This document shows, one piece after another, positions 24,462 through 34,451 of a stretch of DNA of 64,000 nucleotides. The stretch is from the NCBI GenBank assembly GCA_900548005.1, contig URIZ01000001.1, positions 216,438 to 280,437 of the forward strand, in the 5' to 3' direction. Made by a program: the position numbers and the translations under genes. This DNA is from an uncultured Eubacteriales bacterium (GTDB taxonomy: Bacteria > Bacillota > Clostridia > Christensenellales > CAG-917). The notes under the pieces were generated by a model. It was not told the origin of the DNA. It ran no database searches and saw only the letters and a list, made by a program, of their open reading frames with translations. Positions within the stretch are counted from its first letter, which is position 1. Every line of letters begins with the position of its first letter.

Positions 24462-26012
24462 TTAACCAAGCACGCTTGCGATAAATCTGTCAAATGCGTC
24501 TTGACCTTGCTCATCGTTCTTGAACACTGCGGTGGTGTCGAGAATTTGCTCGCAAGCGTTGTTGATATAGTCCGTAATCGCGCCTGCGGCTTTGCCTTCC
24601 GACATGTTGGTGCCGTTGTCAACGACAAGTTGGGTGATCATGCCAAGATGCTTGTGAAGGGGATGATCGTCTTTTGCGATTGCCTCGAAGTCGAGCGTGG
24701 TTTTGCCCGTGAGCAAGTCGCGTATCATCTCGCACTCTCTTGCAAGTCTGCCGGGAAGAATAAACAAGCCCATAACTTCGATTATGCCTATCGACTCTTG
24801 TTTGATGTTGTGCAGCTCGACTGCGGGGTGGAAGATGCCGAACGGGTGTTGTTCGTCAGTGCGGTTGTTGCGAAGAATGAGATTGAACTGATACTCGCCG
24901 TCGGAGTTGATCGACGCAATGGGCGTGATTGCGTTGTGCTGCACTTTTTCGCCGTCCTTTTGCGTTGAGCAAAGGATGTTGACGCTCTCGTCGGAGTATA
25001 CGTCCCAAGCGCGGCGGAATCTGTTGGCGACTTCGATTGCGTGTTCGCGATTTTGGCTTTCTATGCGCACAACGGAGTTGTACCAGTCCACAACCGACAC
25101 GTTGACGTCTGAGAAATCGTCCACTCTAAAATATCTGCGAGAAGGTCTGAAAAACACGGGCAGGATCTTTTTGCCGCCTTGATAGTGGTCGTGAGCGAGA
25201 ATCGAGCCGCCCACAATCGGCAAAGACGCGTTCGAGCCGATGAAATAGTGGGGGAACAAGTCCACAAAATCTATCATACGTCTTAGCGTTGCGTCACTCA
25301 CGCACATGGGGCGATGCTCCTTGCACACGGCTATTGCGTGTTGCTCGAAGTAGCTGTACGGTGAAAACTGCATAAACCAATCTTCGCCGTCAAGTTCAAA
25401 CGGGATTGTGCGGATTGTTTGTCTTGCCGCCATAGCCAAGTTGCCTGCAAATCCGACGTTTTCGGCGCAAAGGGGGCATTTTGGATAACCGGTCTTTGCC
25501 TCTTTTGCAAGGCGCACTTGTTCGGGCGTTTTTTCGGGTTTTGAAAGGTTGATTGTGACCGTGATGTCTCCGCGCGGCGATTCGTGCTTCCAAATGATGT
25601 TTTTGTCAAAGTCTTTTTGGCGCAGATACAAGCTGTCTATGCCGAGGCGGTGCAAATAGTCGCACGCCTTGTCCACGCCTTCGAAACTCGCAATGTCGTC
25701 AAACGTTTCGATGACTTTGCTCGGGGTGGGCATGCAATAGCCGATGAGTCGCGTTTCGAAATTGAGCCTTTCGTTCTCGTCGATGAGCTTTTTTCTTGCC
25801 GCATAGGCGGAAAGATTTTCCACAACGTCGTATATATCGCCGACTTGGATATCGCTATATTGTCCGGGTTCTTGAATTTTCAGCGCGTCGAGAAGTTGGT
25901 TTTGGGCATAAAAATAGTCCGCTTCGTCAAGAAAAAGACGTTCGGTTGCGTATTTGAGCAATTTTGCCACGTTTTGTTTTGCCAGTTCGTCATAAGAAAT
26001 TCTCGGTGACAT
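24462..26012 (-). CDS. galT: Galactose-1-phosphate uridylyltransferase, class II
   Basis: Leloir-pathway enzyme exchanging galactose-1-phosphate with UDP-glucose. ATG 26012 is preferred, with TTTGGAG eight bases before it; this gives 516 residues, the size of the Bacillota GalT2 type rather than the 350-residue E. coli type. Recognisable blocks: CPLCAENVGFAGNLAMAARQ, WFMQFSPYSYFEQHAIAVC, GGSILAHDHYQGG, and MGLFILPGRLARE. Divergent from galK across a 169-base gap; galE is not in the window. Confidence 0.93.
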   Translation of the reverse strand: MSPRISYDELAKQNVAKLLKYATERLFLDEADYFYAQNQLLDALKIQEPGQYSDIQVGDIYDVVENLSAYAARKKLIDENERLNFETRLIGYCMPTPSKVIETFDDIASFEGVDKACDYLHRLGIDSLYLRQKDFDKNIIWKHESPRGDITVTINLSKPEKTPEQVRLAKEAKTGYPKCPLCAENVGFAGNLAMAARQTIRTIPFELDGEDWFMQFSPYSYFEQHAIAVCKEHRPMCVSDATLRRMIDFVDLFPHYFIGSNASLPIVGGSILAHDHYQGGKKILPVFFRPSRRYFRVDDFSDVNVSVVDWYNSVVRIESQNREHAIEVANRFRRAWDVYSDESVNILCSTQKDGEKVQHNAITPIASINSDGEYQFNLILRNNRTDEQHPFGIFHPAVELHNIKQESIGIIEVMGLFILPGRLARECEMIRDLLTGKTTLDFEAIAKDDHPLHKHLGMITQLVVDNGTNMSEGKAAGAITDYINNACEQILDTTAVFKNDEQGQDAFDRFIASVLG

Positions 26013-26181
26013 ACAAGGTCTCCAAATGGATAAAATTTTTCGTAAAACATTGTAGCACGGCAATTTTTTTTATGCAAGGTTTTGCCCGTTATTTGCCCGA
26101 ATGAAGTTGTAAATGTCTTGCAAATCTCTTGTGCGTGTGATACAATATAGCATAAATTATGCTATGTAGGAGCAAAAACCA

Positions 26182-27432
26182 ATGATGGCAAGAGATTTTT
26201 TGACCAACGCGAAATTTGAAAAAGCCTGCAAAGACGTTTTCCACGCAACAAAAGAAGAAGAAATCCTTCGCTTTGAAGAGCTTTTGGCGATGCACAAATC
26301 CACGTTCAACACTCAAGACGTGGAGTTTTTCTCGTCCCCGGGGCGCATCGAGATTGTGGGCAACCACACCGATCACAACGGCGGAAAAGTGTTGTGCGCC
26401 GCAATCAATTATGACACTTTGGCAAGCGTATCCACCCGTACGGACGGCGTGATCGAAGTCAAATCGCAAGGATACCCTATGCTAAAAGTGGACGTGGATC
26501 ATCCCGACTTTTCGGTGAGCGAGATAGGCACGTCCGTTGCGCTCATCAAAGGCGTTGTGGACTATTTCAAGCGTTCGGGCAAAAAAGCGGGCGGTTTTTC
26601 CGCTTGCATGACATCCAACGTTCCGAAGGGCTCGGGCGTGTCTTCGTCAAGTTCGTTTGAGCTTGCGATTGCAGAGATTCTCAACGTCTTGTACAACGGC
26701 TCCGTTCTCGATCCCGTATTCAAAGCAAAAGCGTCGCAATATGCTGAAAACACGTTTTTCGGCAAACCGTGCGGTCTTATGGACCAAAGCGCGATTGCTC
26801 TCGGCGGCGTTGACTTCATCGATTTTGCAAGTTTTGAAGAGCCTGCAATCGAAAAGGCGCATTGGCATTTTGACGATCTTGACATCTACGTCATCGCAAC
26901 GGGTGGCGACCACAGCGATTTGACGGACGATTATGCGGCAATTCCGCAAGAGATGAAGGAAGTGGCAAGCCTGTTCGGCGCAAAACTCCTTCACGAGATC
27001 CCCAAAGATAAGTGGGAAAGGGACAAAAACAACATCGTCGGCAAGGTTAGCGAAAGGGCATATTTGCGTGCGGAACACTTCTTTGAGGAGAACGCACGCG
27101 TGGAAAATGCGCTTGCGGCGGTGAAGAACGGCAACGAAGACGAGTTTTTGAAGATTGTCAACGAGTCGGGGTTTAGCTCGAGATACAAGCTGCAAAACAC
27201 CTATTCTCCCGCAAGCAGAAATCACAATCTCGAAAACGCGCTTGACAGAGTGGTCAAGATAGAAGGCGTGGTTGCATCGAGAGTGCACGGCGGCGGATTT
27301 GCAGGCACGATTCTCGTCTTTGCCAAGAAGAGCGAAACGGGCGTTGACAACGCACTTGAAATTATGTTCGGAAAAGACAACGTGTTCAAACTCGCAATTC
27401 GCGACAGCGGCGCGGCAAAACTCGATTTATAA
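26182..27432 (+). CDS. galK: Galactokinase
   Basis: Phosphorylates galactose at C1 (GHMP kinase family). It has 416 residues. Galactokinase signature GRIEIVGNHTDHNGGKVL near 54-71 (Asn replaces the more common Glu before His); ATP loop VPKGSGVSSSSSFELA; LMDQSAIALGG; C-terminal VHGGGFAGTILVF. The binding site is GTAGGAG. Its likely promoter is TTGCAA...TACAAT at about 26116-26150, shared back to back with galT. Followed by lgt after 12 bases. Confidence 0.94.
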   Translation: MMARDFLTNAKFEKACKDVFHATKEEEILRFEELLAMHKSTFNTQDVEFFSSPGRIEIVGNHTDHNGGKVLCAAINYDTLASVSTRTDGVIEVKSQGYPMLKVDVDHPDFSVSEIGTSVALIKGVVDYFKRSGKKAGGFSACMTSNVPKGSGVSSSSSFELAIAEILNVLYNGSVLDPVFKAKASQYAENTFFGKPCGLMDQSAIALGGVDFIDFASFEEPAIEKAHWHFDDLDIYVIATGGDHSDLTDDYAAIPQEMKEVASLFGAKLLHEIPKDKWERDKNNIVGKVSERAYLRAEHFFEENARVENALAAVKNGNEDEFLKIVNESGFSSRYKLQNTYSPASRNHNLENALDRVVKIEGVVASRVHGGGFAGTILVFAKKSETGVDNALEIMFGKDNVFKLAIRDSGAAKLDL

Positions 27433-27444
27433 GGCGGAAACGTT

Positions 27445-28614
27445 ATGTTTGATTTTATTCTCGCAACGAAAGATAATCCGAGAGAAGCATTCCGCATCGG
27501 CAGTTTGAGCGTGGAATGGTATGGCTTGATCATCGTCATAGGCATGATAGTCGGTCTTGCCTACGCGTGCTGGCAATCAAAGAAGGTGGGGCTCACTCCC
27601 GACGACATCATAGAGTTGTTTTTGTGGCTCATACCGCTTGCCATAGTGTTTGCGCGTCTTTTGTACGTGTTGCCGAGATTTGACGAGTATTTCGGAAACA
27701 ACGGTCTTCAAGGCTGGGAAAAATTTGTCAACATCATCGCAATTTGGAAGGGCGGCATCACCATCATCGGCGGATTGCTCGGCGGTCTTATCGGGGCGGT
27801 GTTTTTCTCGCTCAGGCATAAAAAACAAACCAATTTTCTCAACGTCGTCGATTTGGTCGTAGTCCCCGTATTTCTCGGACAAATCATCGGAAGATGGGGC
27901 AATTTCGTCAATCAGGAAGCGTTCGGCTTGCCAATAACAAACAAGGCGTTGCAATTCTTCCCGTTTGGCGTGTACATCACAGATCCTAGCGGCGTGAGCG
28001 GAAACTTCAAGTCAATCGTTGACAAACATATCGCGGCAGGCGGCGGCGGAAACTGGTTTTGCGCGACATTCTTCTATGAAGGAGTGTGGAACGCAATCGG
28101 CGTTGCAATTGCAGTCGCGCTTTGGAGAAAGGACTATCAAAAGAAATATCCGGGCATTCTTATGATATTCTACCTTTTCTGGTACTGCCTCGGCAGATTT
28201 TGGCTTGAATTTTTGCGTATGGACGCTGTGCCCGTCACAAAGACGGCTTGCATCATCGTGTCCGTCATCGCGCTTGTCATTGGCATAGTGTACGTGATTG
28301 CTCGCAACAGCAAACTTGCATACTCGAGCTTGCGCGCGCTTGCAAGTTCGGGTGAAAAAGGCGCGTATGTGAGCGAGTACGAGATCGCAAACTACGAGCG
28401 TATCGGCAAAATCTTTGCGAGCGCAAACACGCAATCGGACAAGGCAGGGGACAAAATCGCGGCGTTCTTTGCAATGCTCACACTCAAGATTTGCTACGTC
28501 AGAAAGGACGAAAAAGACTATCTGCCCCTTGACAGAGCGGACGTTGTCGTGGCAAAGAAAGGATACAAAAAACGTCTCAAAAACATACAAAAAACCGCAA
28601 CTTATCAGCTTTGA
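27445..28614 (+). CDS. lgt: Prolipoprotein diacylglyceryl transferase with C-terminal extension
   Basis: Membrane enzyme that adds diacylglycerol to lipobox cysteines; it would serve the several lipoproteins in this window. It has 389 residues with about seven helices. The signature GRWGNFVNQEAFG is present and the second arginine region follows. At the place of E. coli His103 (FHGGLIG) it reads IIGGLLG. After the last helix (about residue 285) come about 100 extra cytoplasmic residues rich in Lys and Ala, beyond the usual length. Close to galK, perhaps co-transcribed. Confidence 0.92.
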   Translation: MFDFILATKDNPREAFRIGSLSVEWYGLIIVIGMIVGLAYACWQSKKVGLTPDDIIELFLWLIPLAIVFARLLYVLPRFDEYFGNNGLQGWEKFVNIIAIWKGGITIIGGLLGGLIGAVFFSLRHKKQTNFLNVVDLVVVPVFLGQIIGRWGNFVNQEAFGLPITNKALQFFPFGVYITDPSGVSGNFKSIVDKHIAAGGGGNWFCATFFYEGVWNAIGVAIAVALWRKDYQKKYPGILMIFYLFWYCLGRFWLEFLRMDAVPVTKTACIIVSVIALVIGIVYVIARNSKLAYSSLRALASSGEKGAYVSEYEIANYERIGKIFASANTQSDKAGDKIAAFFAMLTLKICYVRKDEKDYLPLDRADVVVAKKGYKKRLKNIQKTATYQL

Positions 28615-28691
28615 GCGGCTTTTGAAAACAGCGTATAAAGCATACAAAACAATATAGAATACCTTATTGCGACTTGCTCGCAGGAGAAATC

Positions 28692-30149
28692 ATGGAACAA
28701 AATTATGTTACCGAACGTGTAAAAACCAACAATCTCACGCTTTTGACCGACCTTTATCAGCTTACGATGATGAACGGTTATCACCTTTGCGGTCTTGACA
28801 AAACAAGGGCCGTTTTCGACGTGTTCTATCGCGGTGCAGGCGGATATTCCTATGCCATTGCCGCAGGACTCGAACAAGCAATCGACTACGTGCGCAATCT
28901 CCATTTTGATGACAGCGATATAGAATATCTCCGCTCGCTCGGCATTTTCGGAGAAGAATTCCTTGCCGCACTCAAGAATTTCAGCTTTTCGGGGGATATG
29001 AAAGCCGTGCCCGAAGGCACTATGGTTTTCCCCTACGAGCCCATACTCACGGTGTCCGCTCCGCTTTGGGAAGCGCAACTTGTGGAAACCGCAATTCTCA
29101 CGTTCATCAATCACCAAACGCTCATCGCAACCAAGGCTGCAAGACTCAAAGAATGTACAAAGAATAAAATAAGCGAGTTCGGTCTCAGACGCGCACAAGG
29201 CGCGGACGCAGGCATCTACGGCGCAAGAGCCGCTTGTATAGGCGGTTGCCGCACAACGTCCAACGTCGTGGCAGGCAAGCTGTTCGGCATCCCCGTCACC
29301 GGCACGCACTCGCACAGCTGGGTTATGTCGTTTGACAGCGAGCTCGAAGCGTTTGAAAAATACGCCGATATTTATCCCGACAACTGCTTGCTGCTTGTTG
29401 ACACCTATGACACACTCAAGAGCGGTGTGCCAAACGCAATCAAAGTGTTTGACGAGCTAAAAGCCAAAGGCCACAAGCCAATCGGCATCCGTCTTGACAG
29501 CGGCGACCTTGCCTATCTCAGCCGCAAAGCGCGCGTTATGCTCGATGAGGCAGGGCACAAGGATTGCCTTATCTTTGCCACCAACGACCTTGACGAAGAC
29601 ATCTTGCTTGCGCTCAACACTCAGGACGCAAAAATAGACGTGTACGGCATCGGCACAAAACTTATCACCAGCTACAACAACGCGTCTTTGGGCGGCGTGT
29701 ACAAGCTCTGCGCGCTCGAAGAAGACGGCAAACTCGTGCCAAAGATCAAGATCTCGAACAGCCACGAAAAGACCACCAATCCCGGCGTGAAAAAGATCGT
29801 GCGTATCTTCAAGGACGGCATGGCGCAAGCAGACCTTATTTGCCTTGAAGACGAAGTCATCGACACTTCGAAGCCGCTCACGATTTTCCACCCCGAGCAA
29901 ACTTGGAAGAAAACCACTTTCACCGACTACACCGTCAAAGAGCTTATGGTGCCTGTTTTCAAGGACGGAAAACTTGTCTACGATATGCCGTCACTCAAAC
30001 AAATTTGCGACAACGAAGACGAGAACATCAAAGAGTTTTTCCCGGAATATCGCAGAGTCATCAACACTCAAGAATACAAGGTGGACTTGTCCCAAAAGCT
30101 GTGGGATCTCAAAACCGAGCTGCTCAACAAGGCTCACGCCAACGACTGA
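28692..30149 (+). CDS. pncB: Nicotinate phosphoribosyltransferase
   Basis: Makes nicotinate mononucleotide in NAD salvage. ATG 28692 follows AGGAG by five bases; 485 residues. Blocks typical of the family: NLTLLTDLYQLTMMNGY, EAQLVETAILTFINHQTLIA, EFGLRRAQGADAGIYGARA, GTHSHSWVMSF, IGIRLDSGDLAYLSRKAR, and YGIGTKLITSYNNASLGGVY. Single gene with its own terminator. Confidence 0.95.
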   Translation: MEQNYVTERVKTNNLTLLTDLYQLTMMNGYHLCGLDKTRAVFDVFYRGAGGYSYAIAAGLEQAIDYVRNLHFDDSDIEYLRSLGIFGEEFLAALKNFSFSGDMKAVPEGTMVFPYEPILTVSAPLWEAQLVETAILTFINHQTLIATKAARLKECTKNKISEFGLRRAQGADAGIYGARAACIGGCRTTSNVVAGKLFGIPVTGTHSHSWVMSFDSELEAFEKYADIYPDNCLLLVDTYDTLKSGVPNAIKVFDELKAKGHKPIGIRLDSGDLAYLSRKARVMLDEAGHKDCLIFATNDLDEDILLALNTQDAKIDVYGIGTKLITSYNNASLGGVYKLCALEEDGKLVPKIKISNSHEKTTNPGVKKIVRIFKDGMAQADLICLEDEVIDTSKPLTIFHPEQTWKKTTFTDYTVKELMVPVFKDGKLVYDMPSLKQICDNEDENIKEFFPEYRRVINTQEYKVDLSQKLWDLKTELLNKAHAND

Positions 30150-30189
30150 CAGAGGCAAAAATCAAACATATTTTTCAGAAAAAACACAC

Positions 30190-30221
30190 AATCGCATCCG
30201 CAAAAACGGGTGCGATTTTTT
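30190..30221 (+). terminator. Terminator after pncB
   Basis: AATCGCATCCG/CGGGTGCGATT stem and T run. The rest of the gap to 30540 is AT-rich with no gene; a TTGCGA...TATAAA promoter-like pair near 30437-30460 could serve the next gene. Confidence 0.85.
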
Positions 30222-30540
30222 GTGCCGAAACAGCCCTTTTGCCGCCTTATTTCTTGTGAAAAAACAACATGTCGTAACCTGCTTTATTTATGAAAAACCA
30301 TTGTTTATAAGTTTTGTTTTTTCAGTAAAACAATATCGAATTTAGCCACATTTTTTTGCAAAAAAAATCATTGTTTTGTATTTTCTTGTTTTTCACACAA
30401 AAGATAGTTTACACGCACGATTTATGGCATAAAGTTGCGATTTGGTATAAAATAAGACTTTTTTCGACAAAGTTGTGCGTTGATTTTATCTGCAATTTTC
30501 TGCTATTGTTTTCATAGAAAAAACGTGCGGAGAGTAGGCT

Positions 30541-31230
30541 ATGAAAAAGAAGAAAATCACAAGATTTCCCATATCGAGAAAAGGGTATGACGTGGACGCT
30601 GTGGAGAGTTATATCGCCCTTGAAGACGGCAAGGCGGAAGAAACCGAACTTGCGCTTAGAGACAGGATAAAACAGCTGTCCGACGAGCTTGAAAATCTCA
30701 GGGCGGAAAACGCCGAGTTGAAAGGCAGAGAAGAGCAGATCAAGCTGTGTCTTGTCTCCGCCACCGAAAACGCAAACAAACTCACCGACGACGTCAAGGC
30801 AAGATACCGCGCCGAGCTTGAAAGACTTCGCTTGTTTCGAGCCAAGTGGACAAGCGCATACGAGCAGATGAAAGAAAGATACCACTTTGACAAAGATGCG
30901 CTCAATGTGGAGAGCGTTGCCGTTGCCGTTGAGATAGAGCTCAAAAAGTTTCTCATGCAGGATTTTTCGCTCAACAAGTGCGTGAGCGACGACGATATGG
31001 AGATGCATTTCAGAAAGGAAGTGGAAAGGCTCAGCGCAAGGCAAACCTCAATTGCAAAAATCACCGATGACGGAGACAACGAGGAGTCTTCGCTCAAAGA
31101 CATGATTAAGAAGGCGAAGGAACAAAAATCGCACGCGGACAAGAATTCGGCGGCTTTTTGCCTAGATGATGCGCTCAATCCGCCCCAAAGCCTTGATCAG
31201 ACCTGTCAAGCCTTGTTTCTTGCCAAGTAA
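30541..31230 (+). CDS. DivIVA-like coiled-coil protein
   Basis: A 229-residue soluble protein. The N-terminus FPISRKGYDVDAVESYIA matches the membrane-binding start of DivIVA/GpsB proteins (F...RGYD..EVD.FL). A coiled coil covers about 30-65 and further helices follow to about 160; the C-terminus is charged and unstructured. A role in cell division or polar growth is inferred from the N-terminal motif only. GGAG precedes the ATG. Confidence 0.65.
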   Translation: MKKKKITRFPISRKGYDVDAVESYIALEDGKAEETELALRDRIKQLSDELENLRAENAELKGREEQIKLCLVSATENANKLTDDVKARYRAELERLRLFRAKWTSAYEQMKERYHFDKDALNVESVAVAVEIELKKFLMQDFSLNKCVSDDDMEMHFRKEVERLSARQTSIAKITDDGDNEESSLKDMIKKAKEQKSHADKNSAAFCLDDALNPPQSLDQTCQALFLAK

Positions 31231-31328
31231 AACCGCGCCTTAAAATGTATAAAAAAATACTTTTCGTGTCGTATTATTAAAATTTTTCAAAAAAATATAC
31301 GGCAAAATGTATGAAAACTTTTTTCTTG

Positions 31329-31354
31329 AAAACTCCGCTGTTTAGTGGGGTTTT
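31329..31354 (+). terminator. Probable terminator after the DivIVA-like gene
   Basis: AAAACTCCGCT/AGTGGGGTTTT stem with two G-T pairs and a four-base loop. The surrounding gap 31231-31564 is very AT-rich; TATAAT/TATAGT sequences near 31493-31510 may form the promoter of the next operon. Confidence 0.6.
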
Positions 31355-31564
31355 GTGACATTGTGTGTGGTATTTTACACAAGAAAAATCCACTTTTTGA
31401 AAAACCATTAAAGAAATTTTAATATTGGGCATTGTTTTTTTTTGCGGAATATGATAGCATAATCTAAGAGTTACGGCGCACGCTCGTGCATACACTATAA
31501 TAGTTATAGTAAAATTGCAAAAATCGCCGCCTTGAGAGAAGATATTGTCAAAAAGGGGGTCGTA

Positions 31565-32608
31565 ATGATCTACGACGTACAAAAGGCTAGTGTTACGAAG
31601 AGATTCGCAGCGTTTCTTCTTGACATCATTCTCATTGCTTGTTTGGCAGTGGGATTTATGGCTCTTGTTGCAGTTATTTGCAAATACGACACCCATTACA
31701 AAAATATGCAATCCATGGCGACTCAGGTTCAAGAAGAAGTCGTCGAAAGTTACAAGCAACAGACCGGTTTTGACTTGAATATGTCAAAGGAAGAATACGA
31801 CGCTCTCACTGAAGAGCAGAAGACGCAAGTCAACGAGCTTCGCACAAAAGCCGGCAAAGAAATCACTGAAAAACTCAATGCAAACAGTGATTTTATGAAA
31901 GAGTACAAGTACATAAACGGCTTGACTCCGCTTATGGTTTCAATCGGGATTTTCCTTTCCGTATTGATTTTTGAATTTATTATCCCCGTAGCATTGAAAA
32001 ACGGGCAAACTATCGGTAAAAAGGTCTTTGGGCTCGCCGTGATGCACACAAACGGCGTGCGTGTGAGACCTTTTTCTATGTTCGTTCGCTCCATACTCGG
32101 CATGTACGTTTTTGAAATGATGGTGCCGATATACTTGATTTTGATGGCGTTTTTCTATCACGTTTTGAGCGGATATATCGCAATCGGCGTTATTGTCGCA
32201 ATCGTGATTTTGCAAATCGCCGTTTTTGCGTACACGTTCAAGAGCACCGCGTCCGTTTTGCACGACTTGATTGCAAGGACGGTGTGCGTTGACTTCTCAA
32301 GCCAAATGATATTTGACAGCGAAGAAGAGCTTATGGAATTCAAAAAAGCGCAACAGGATGAACTTGCCGAGAGAGACGCATACCGAGAAGGGAAGAAATT
32401 TGACTTCTACAACAGCTCGCTCAATCGCAGAAACGGACGAAAAATCGTTGACGAAAACGGCAAAGAGATCGTCTATGACGATGAAAAGAAGGAAGAAAGC
32501 GCACCTTCAAACGAAACGTCGCAAGGCGAGAGTGTTTCCACTGTCGAAGAAAACGGCAAGGCAAATGCGAATGCAAAAAAGCACATAAAGCATAAGAAAA
32601 ACAAATGA
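31565..32608 (+). CDS. RDD-family membrane protein
   Basis: A 347-residue protein. ATG 31565 follows AAGGGGG. RDD pattern: first helix after KRFAAFLLDIILIACLAVGF with its Arg and Asp, then an inserted coiled stretch of about 80 residues (about 55-130) between helix 1 and helix 2, which is unusual; then NGQTIGKKVFGLAV and further helices, with HDLIARTVCV at the end of the core. The cytoplasmic tail (about 255-347) is highly charged. RDD function is unclear (ion exchange has been proposed). Immediately before the ABC importer genes. Confidence 0.8.
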   Translation: MIYDVQKASVTKRFAAFLLDIILIACLAVGFMALVAVICKYDTHYKNMQSMATQVQEEVVESYKQQTGFDLNMSKEEYDALTEEQKTQVNELRTKAGKEITEKLNANSDFMKEYKYINGLTPLMVSIGIFLSVLIFEFIIPVALKNGQTIGKKVFGLAVMHTNGVRVRPFSMFVRSILGMYVFEMMVPIYLILMAFFYHVLSGYIAIGVIVAIVILQIAVFAYTFKSTASVLHDLIARTVCVDFSSQMIFDSEEELMEFKKAQQDELAERDAYREGKKFDFYNSSLNRRNGRKIVDENGKEIVYDDEKKEESAPSNETSQGESVSTVEENGKANANAKKHIKHKKNK

Positions 32609-32689
32609 CAACAACGTAAATCGTTGAGCGCGCACGCGACAAAGGTTTATGGATTATAACAAAATATCTTATAAAGGAAATATGGGATT

Positions 32690-34450
32690 ATGAAAGTTGT
32701 ATTAGAAAATTTGACGAAAATTTTCCAAAGTCGACACGAGAAAGGTAAAGAAGTCGTTGCTGTCAACAACTTCACGTTTGCTATTCCCGACGGAAAATTG
32801 GTCGGACTTCTCGGTCCGTCCGGTTGCGGCAAGAGCACCACGCTCTATATGATTTGCGGTTTGCAAAAGCCGACAGGCGGCAAGATTTATTTCGGTGACG
32901 ACGACGTGACCGCTCTCGCGCCCGAAAACCGCGGCGTCGGACTCGTATTCCAAAACTATGCGCTTTATCCGCACATGACGGTCAAGCAAAACATTTTGTT
33001 CCCCCTTCAAAACTTGAAAGGCGCAGACAAACTTACCAAAGAAGAAATGCTTGAAAGAGCCTACGATGCGGCAAAACTCGTGCAAATCGACGAGCTTATG
33101 GATCGCAAACCGAGCGAACTTTCGGGTGGTCAACAACAACGTGTCGCAATTGCGCGTGCGCTTGTCAAGATGCCCCGCGTTCTCCTTTTGGACGAGCCGC
33201 TTTCAAACCTTGACGCGCGTTTGAGACTTCAAACACGTGAAGAAATCAGACGTATCCAAAGAGAGACCAACATCACAACGGTGTTTGTCACCCACGACCA
33301 AGAAGAAGCGATGAGCATCTCGGACATGATCGTGGTTATGAAACTCGGCGTCGTGCAACAAATCGGCAAGCCGCAAGACGTGTATGACAGCCCTGCAAAC
33401 TTGTTTGTCGCAAAATTCCTCGGAACTCCGCCGATCAACGTGTTCAAGGGCGAAGTGAAGGGTGGCAAAGTTTATATCGGCAAAGACGCAGTGCTTGACG
33501 CTCCTACGGTTGAAGATCAGGACGTGTACGTCGGCATCCGTCCGGAAGGTTTCATTCTTAACGAAAAAGGCGTGCTCGGATGCAAGCTCAGAAGCGTTGA
33601 AGTTATGGGACGCGACGTGAGCATAGTTTCCGAAAACGAAAATGCGGTCAGCCCGATCATCCGTTCAATCATCGACGCTACAAGCGTTGTCGACACAAAC
33701 AAGGACGAAGTGCGTTTCGACATCAAACCCAACAAGATTTTCATCTTCTCTCGTGGAAGAATCGATTGGAATGTTCAAGATACGGCAACGGTGAAGTATC
33801 AATGGAACAAGATTCGCCGCGCATTGTCCGTTGACGAAGACGGACACGACTTTGACTTTGGCGTGCTTTCCACAAGAGAAGAGGCAATCAAAGTTGCCAC
33901 TGCTCAAGAAAGAAAGGAAAAACAACCCAAGTTTGTCAAGAATTTTGTCAAGAGCGCGCAAAAGAAATTTGAAAAACTTATCGATTTGTGCACACCCAAG
34001 GCAAAACCCGTCGAGCTCAATCTCGATACTCCCTACGTTTGCGTGGTGGATCATCAAGACGGCGCACCCGTATATTTTGCGGGCGTTGAAGGCGGCAAAC
34101 TTGTCACGACTCTCGACATAGCAGAGGCAATGGACGTGTTTGCAGAGCAATTTGACGACGGATTCGGCGTCTACTATCTTGTCGGAGACGAAAAAGTCTA
34201 TCCGTCTTTCGTTGTTCACAACTCCGAAAACGACGAGAAGAGAATTTTCCTTTGCCAAGAAGACGAAGAAAAGTGCTTTGCATATATGAATGAAGTCGTT
34301 GCGGATGCAAAAATGACCGCAGACGTAGCAGACGTTGAAGAAATCGTCGAAGAAGTTGTTGAAGACGTCGTCGAAAACGGCGGAGAAGTTATTGTCGAAG
34401 AAAAAGTCGAAGTCAAAAAAGACGAAAACACCGACAGCGAGGTAAAATAA
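32690..34450 (+). CDS. CUT1-type sugar ABC transporter ATPase with long C-terminal extension
   Basis: ATPase of the MsmK/UgpC/MalK type. Walker A GPSGCGKST near 41-49, Q-loop QNYALYPHMTV, signature LSGGQQQR near 143-150, Walker B RVLLLDEPLSNLDA, switch HDQEEAMSISD. The regulatory TOBE-like part (VYVGIRPEGFIL) follows to about 370, where relatives end. Here another roughly 210 residues follow: a Lys-rich segment (ERKEKQPKFVKNFVKSAQKK), a folded-looking block (TPYVCVVDHQDGAPVYFAG), and an acidic Val/Glu tail. Such ATPases often serve several importers; here the permease and binding-protein genes follow directly. Confidence 0.92.
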   Translation: MKVVLENLTKIFQSRHEKGKEVVAVNNFTFAIPDGKLVGLLGPSGCGKSTTLYMICGLQKPTGGKIYFGDDDVTALAPENRGVGLVFQNYALYPHMTVKQNILFPLQNLKGADKLTKEEMLERAYDAAKLVQIDELMDRKPSELSGGQQQRVAIARALVKMPRVLLLDEPLSNLDARLRLQTREEIRRIQRETNITTVFVTHDQEEAMSISDMIVVMKLGVVQQIGKPQDVYDSPANLFVAKFLGTPPINVFKGEVKGGKVYIGKDAVLDAPTVEDQDVYVGIRPEGFILNEKGVLGCKLRSVEVMGRDVSIVSENENAVSPIIRSIIDATSVVDTNKDEVRFDIKPNKIFIFSRGRIDWNVQDTATVKYQWNKIRRALSVDEDGHDFDFGVLSTREEAIKVATAQERKEKQPKFVKNFVKSAQKKFEKLIDLCTPKAKPVELNLDTPYVCVVDHQDGAPVYFAGVEGGKLVTTLDIAEAMDVFAEQFDDGFGVYYLVGDEKVYPSFVVHNSENDEKRIFLCQEDEEKCFAYMNEVVADAKMTADVADVEEIVEEVVEDVVENGGEVIVEEKVEVKKDENTDSEVK

Positions 34451-34451
34451 T

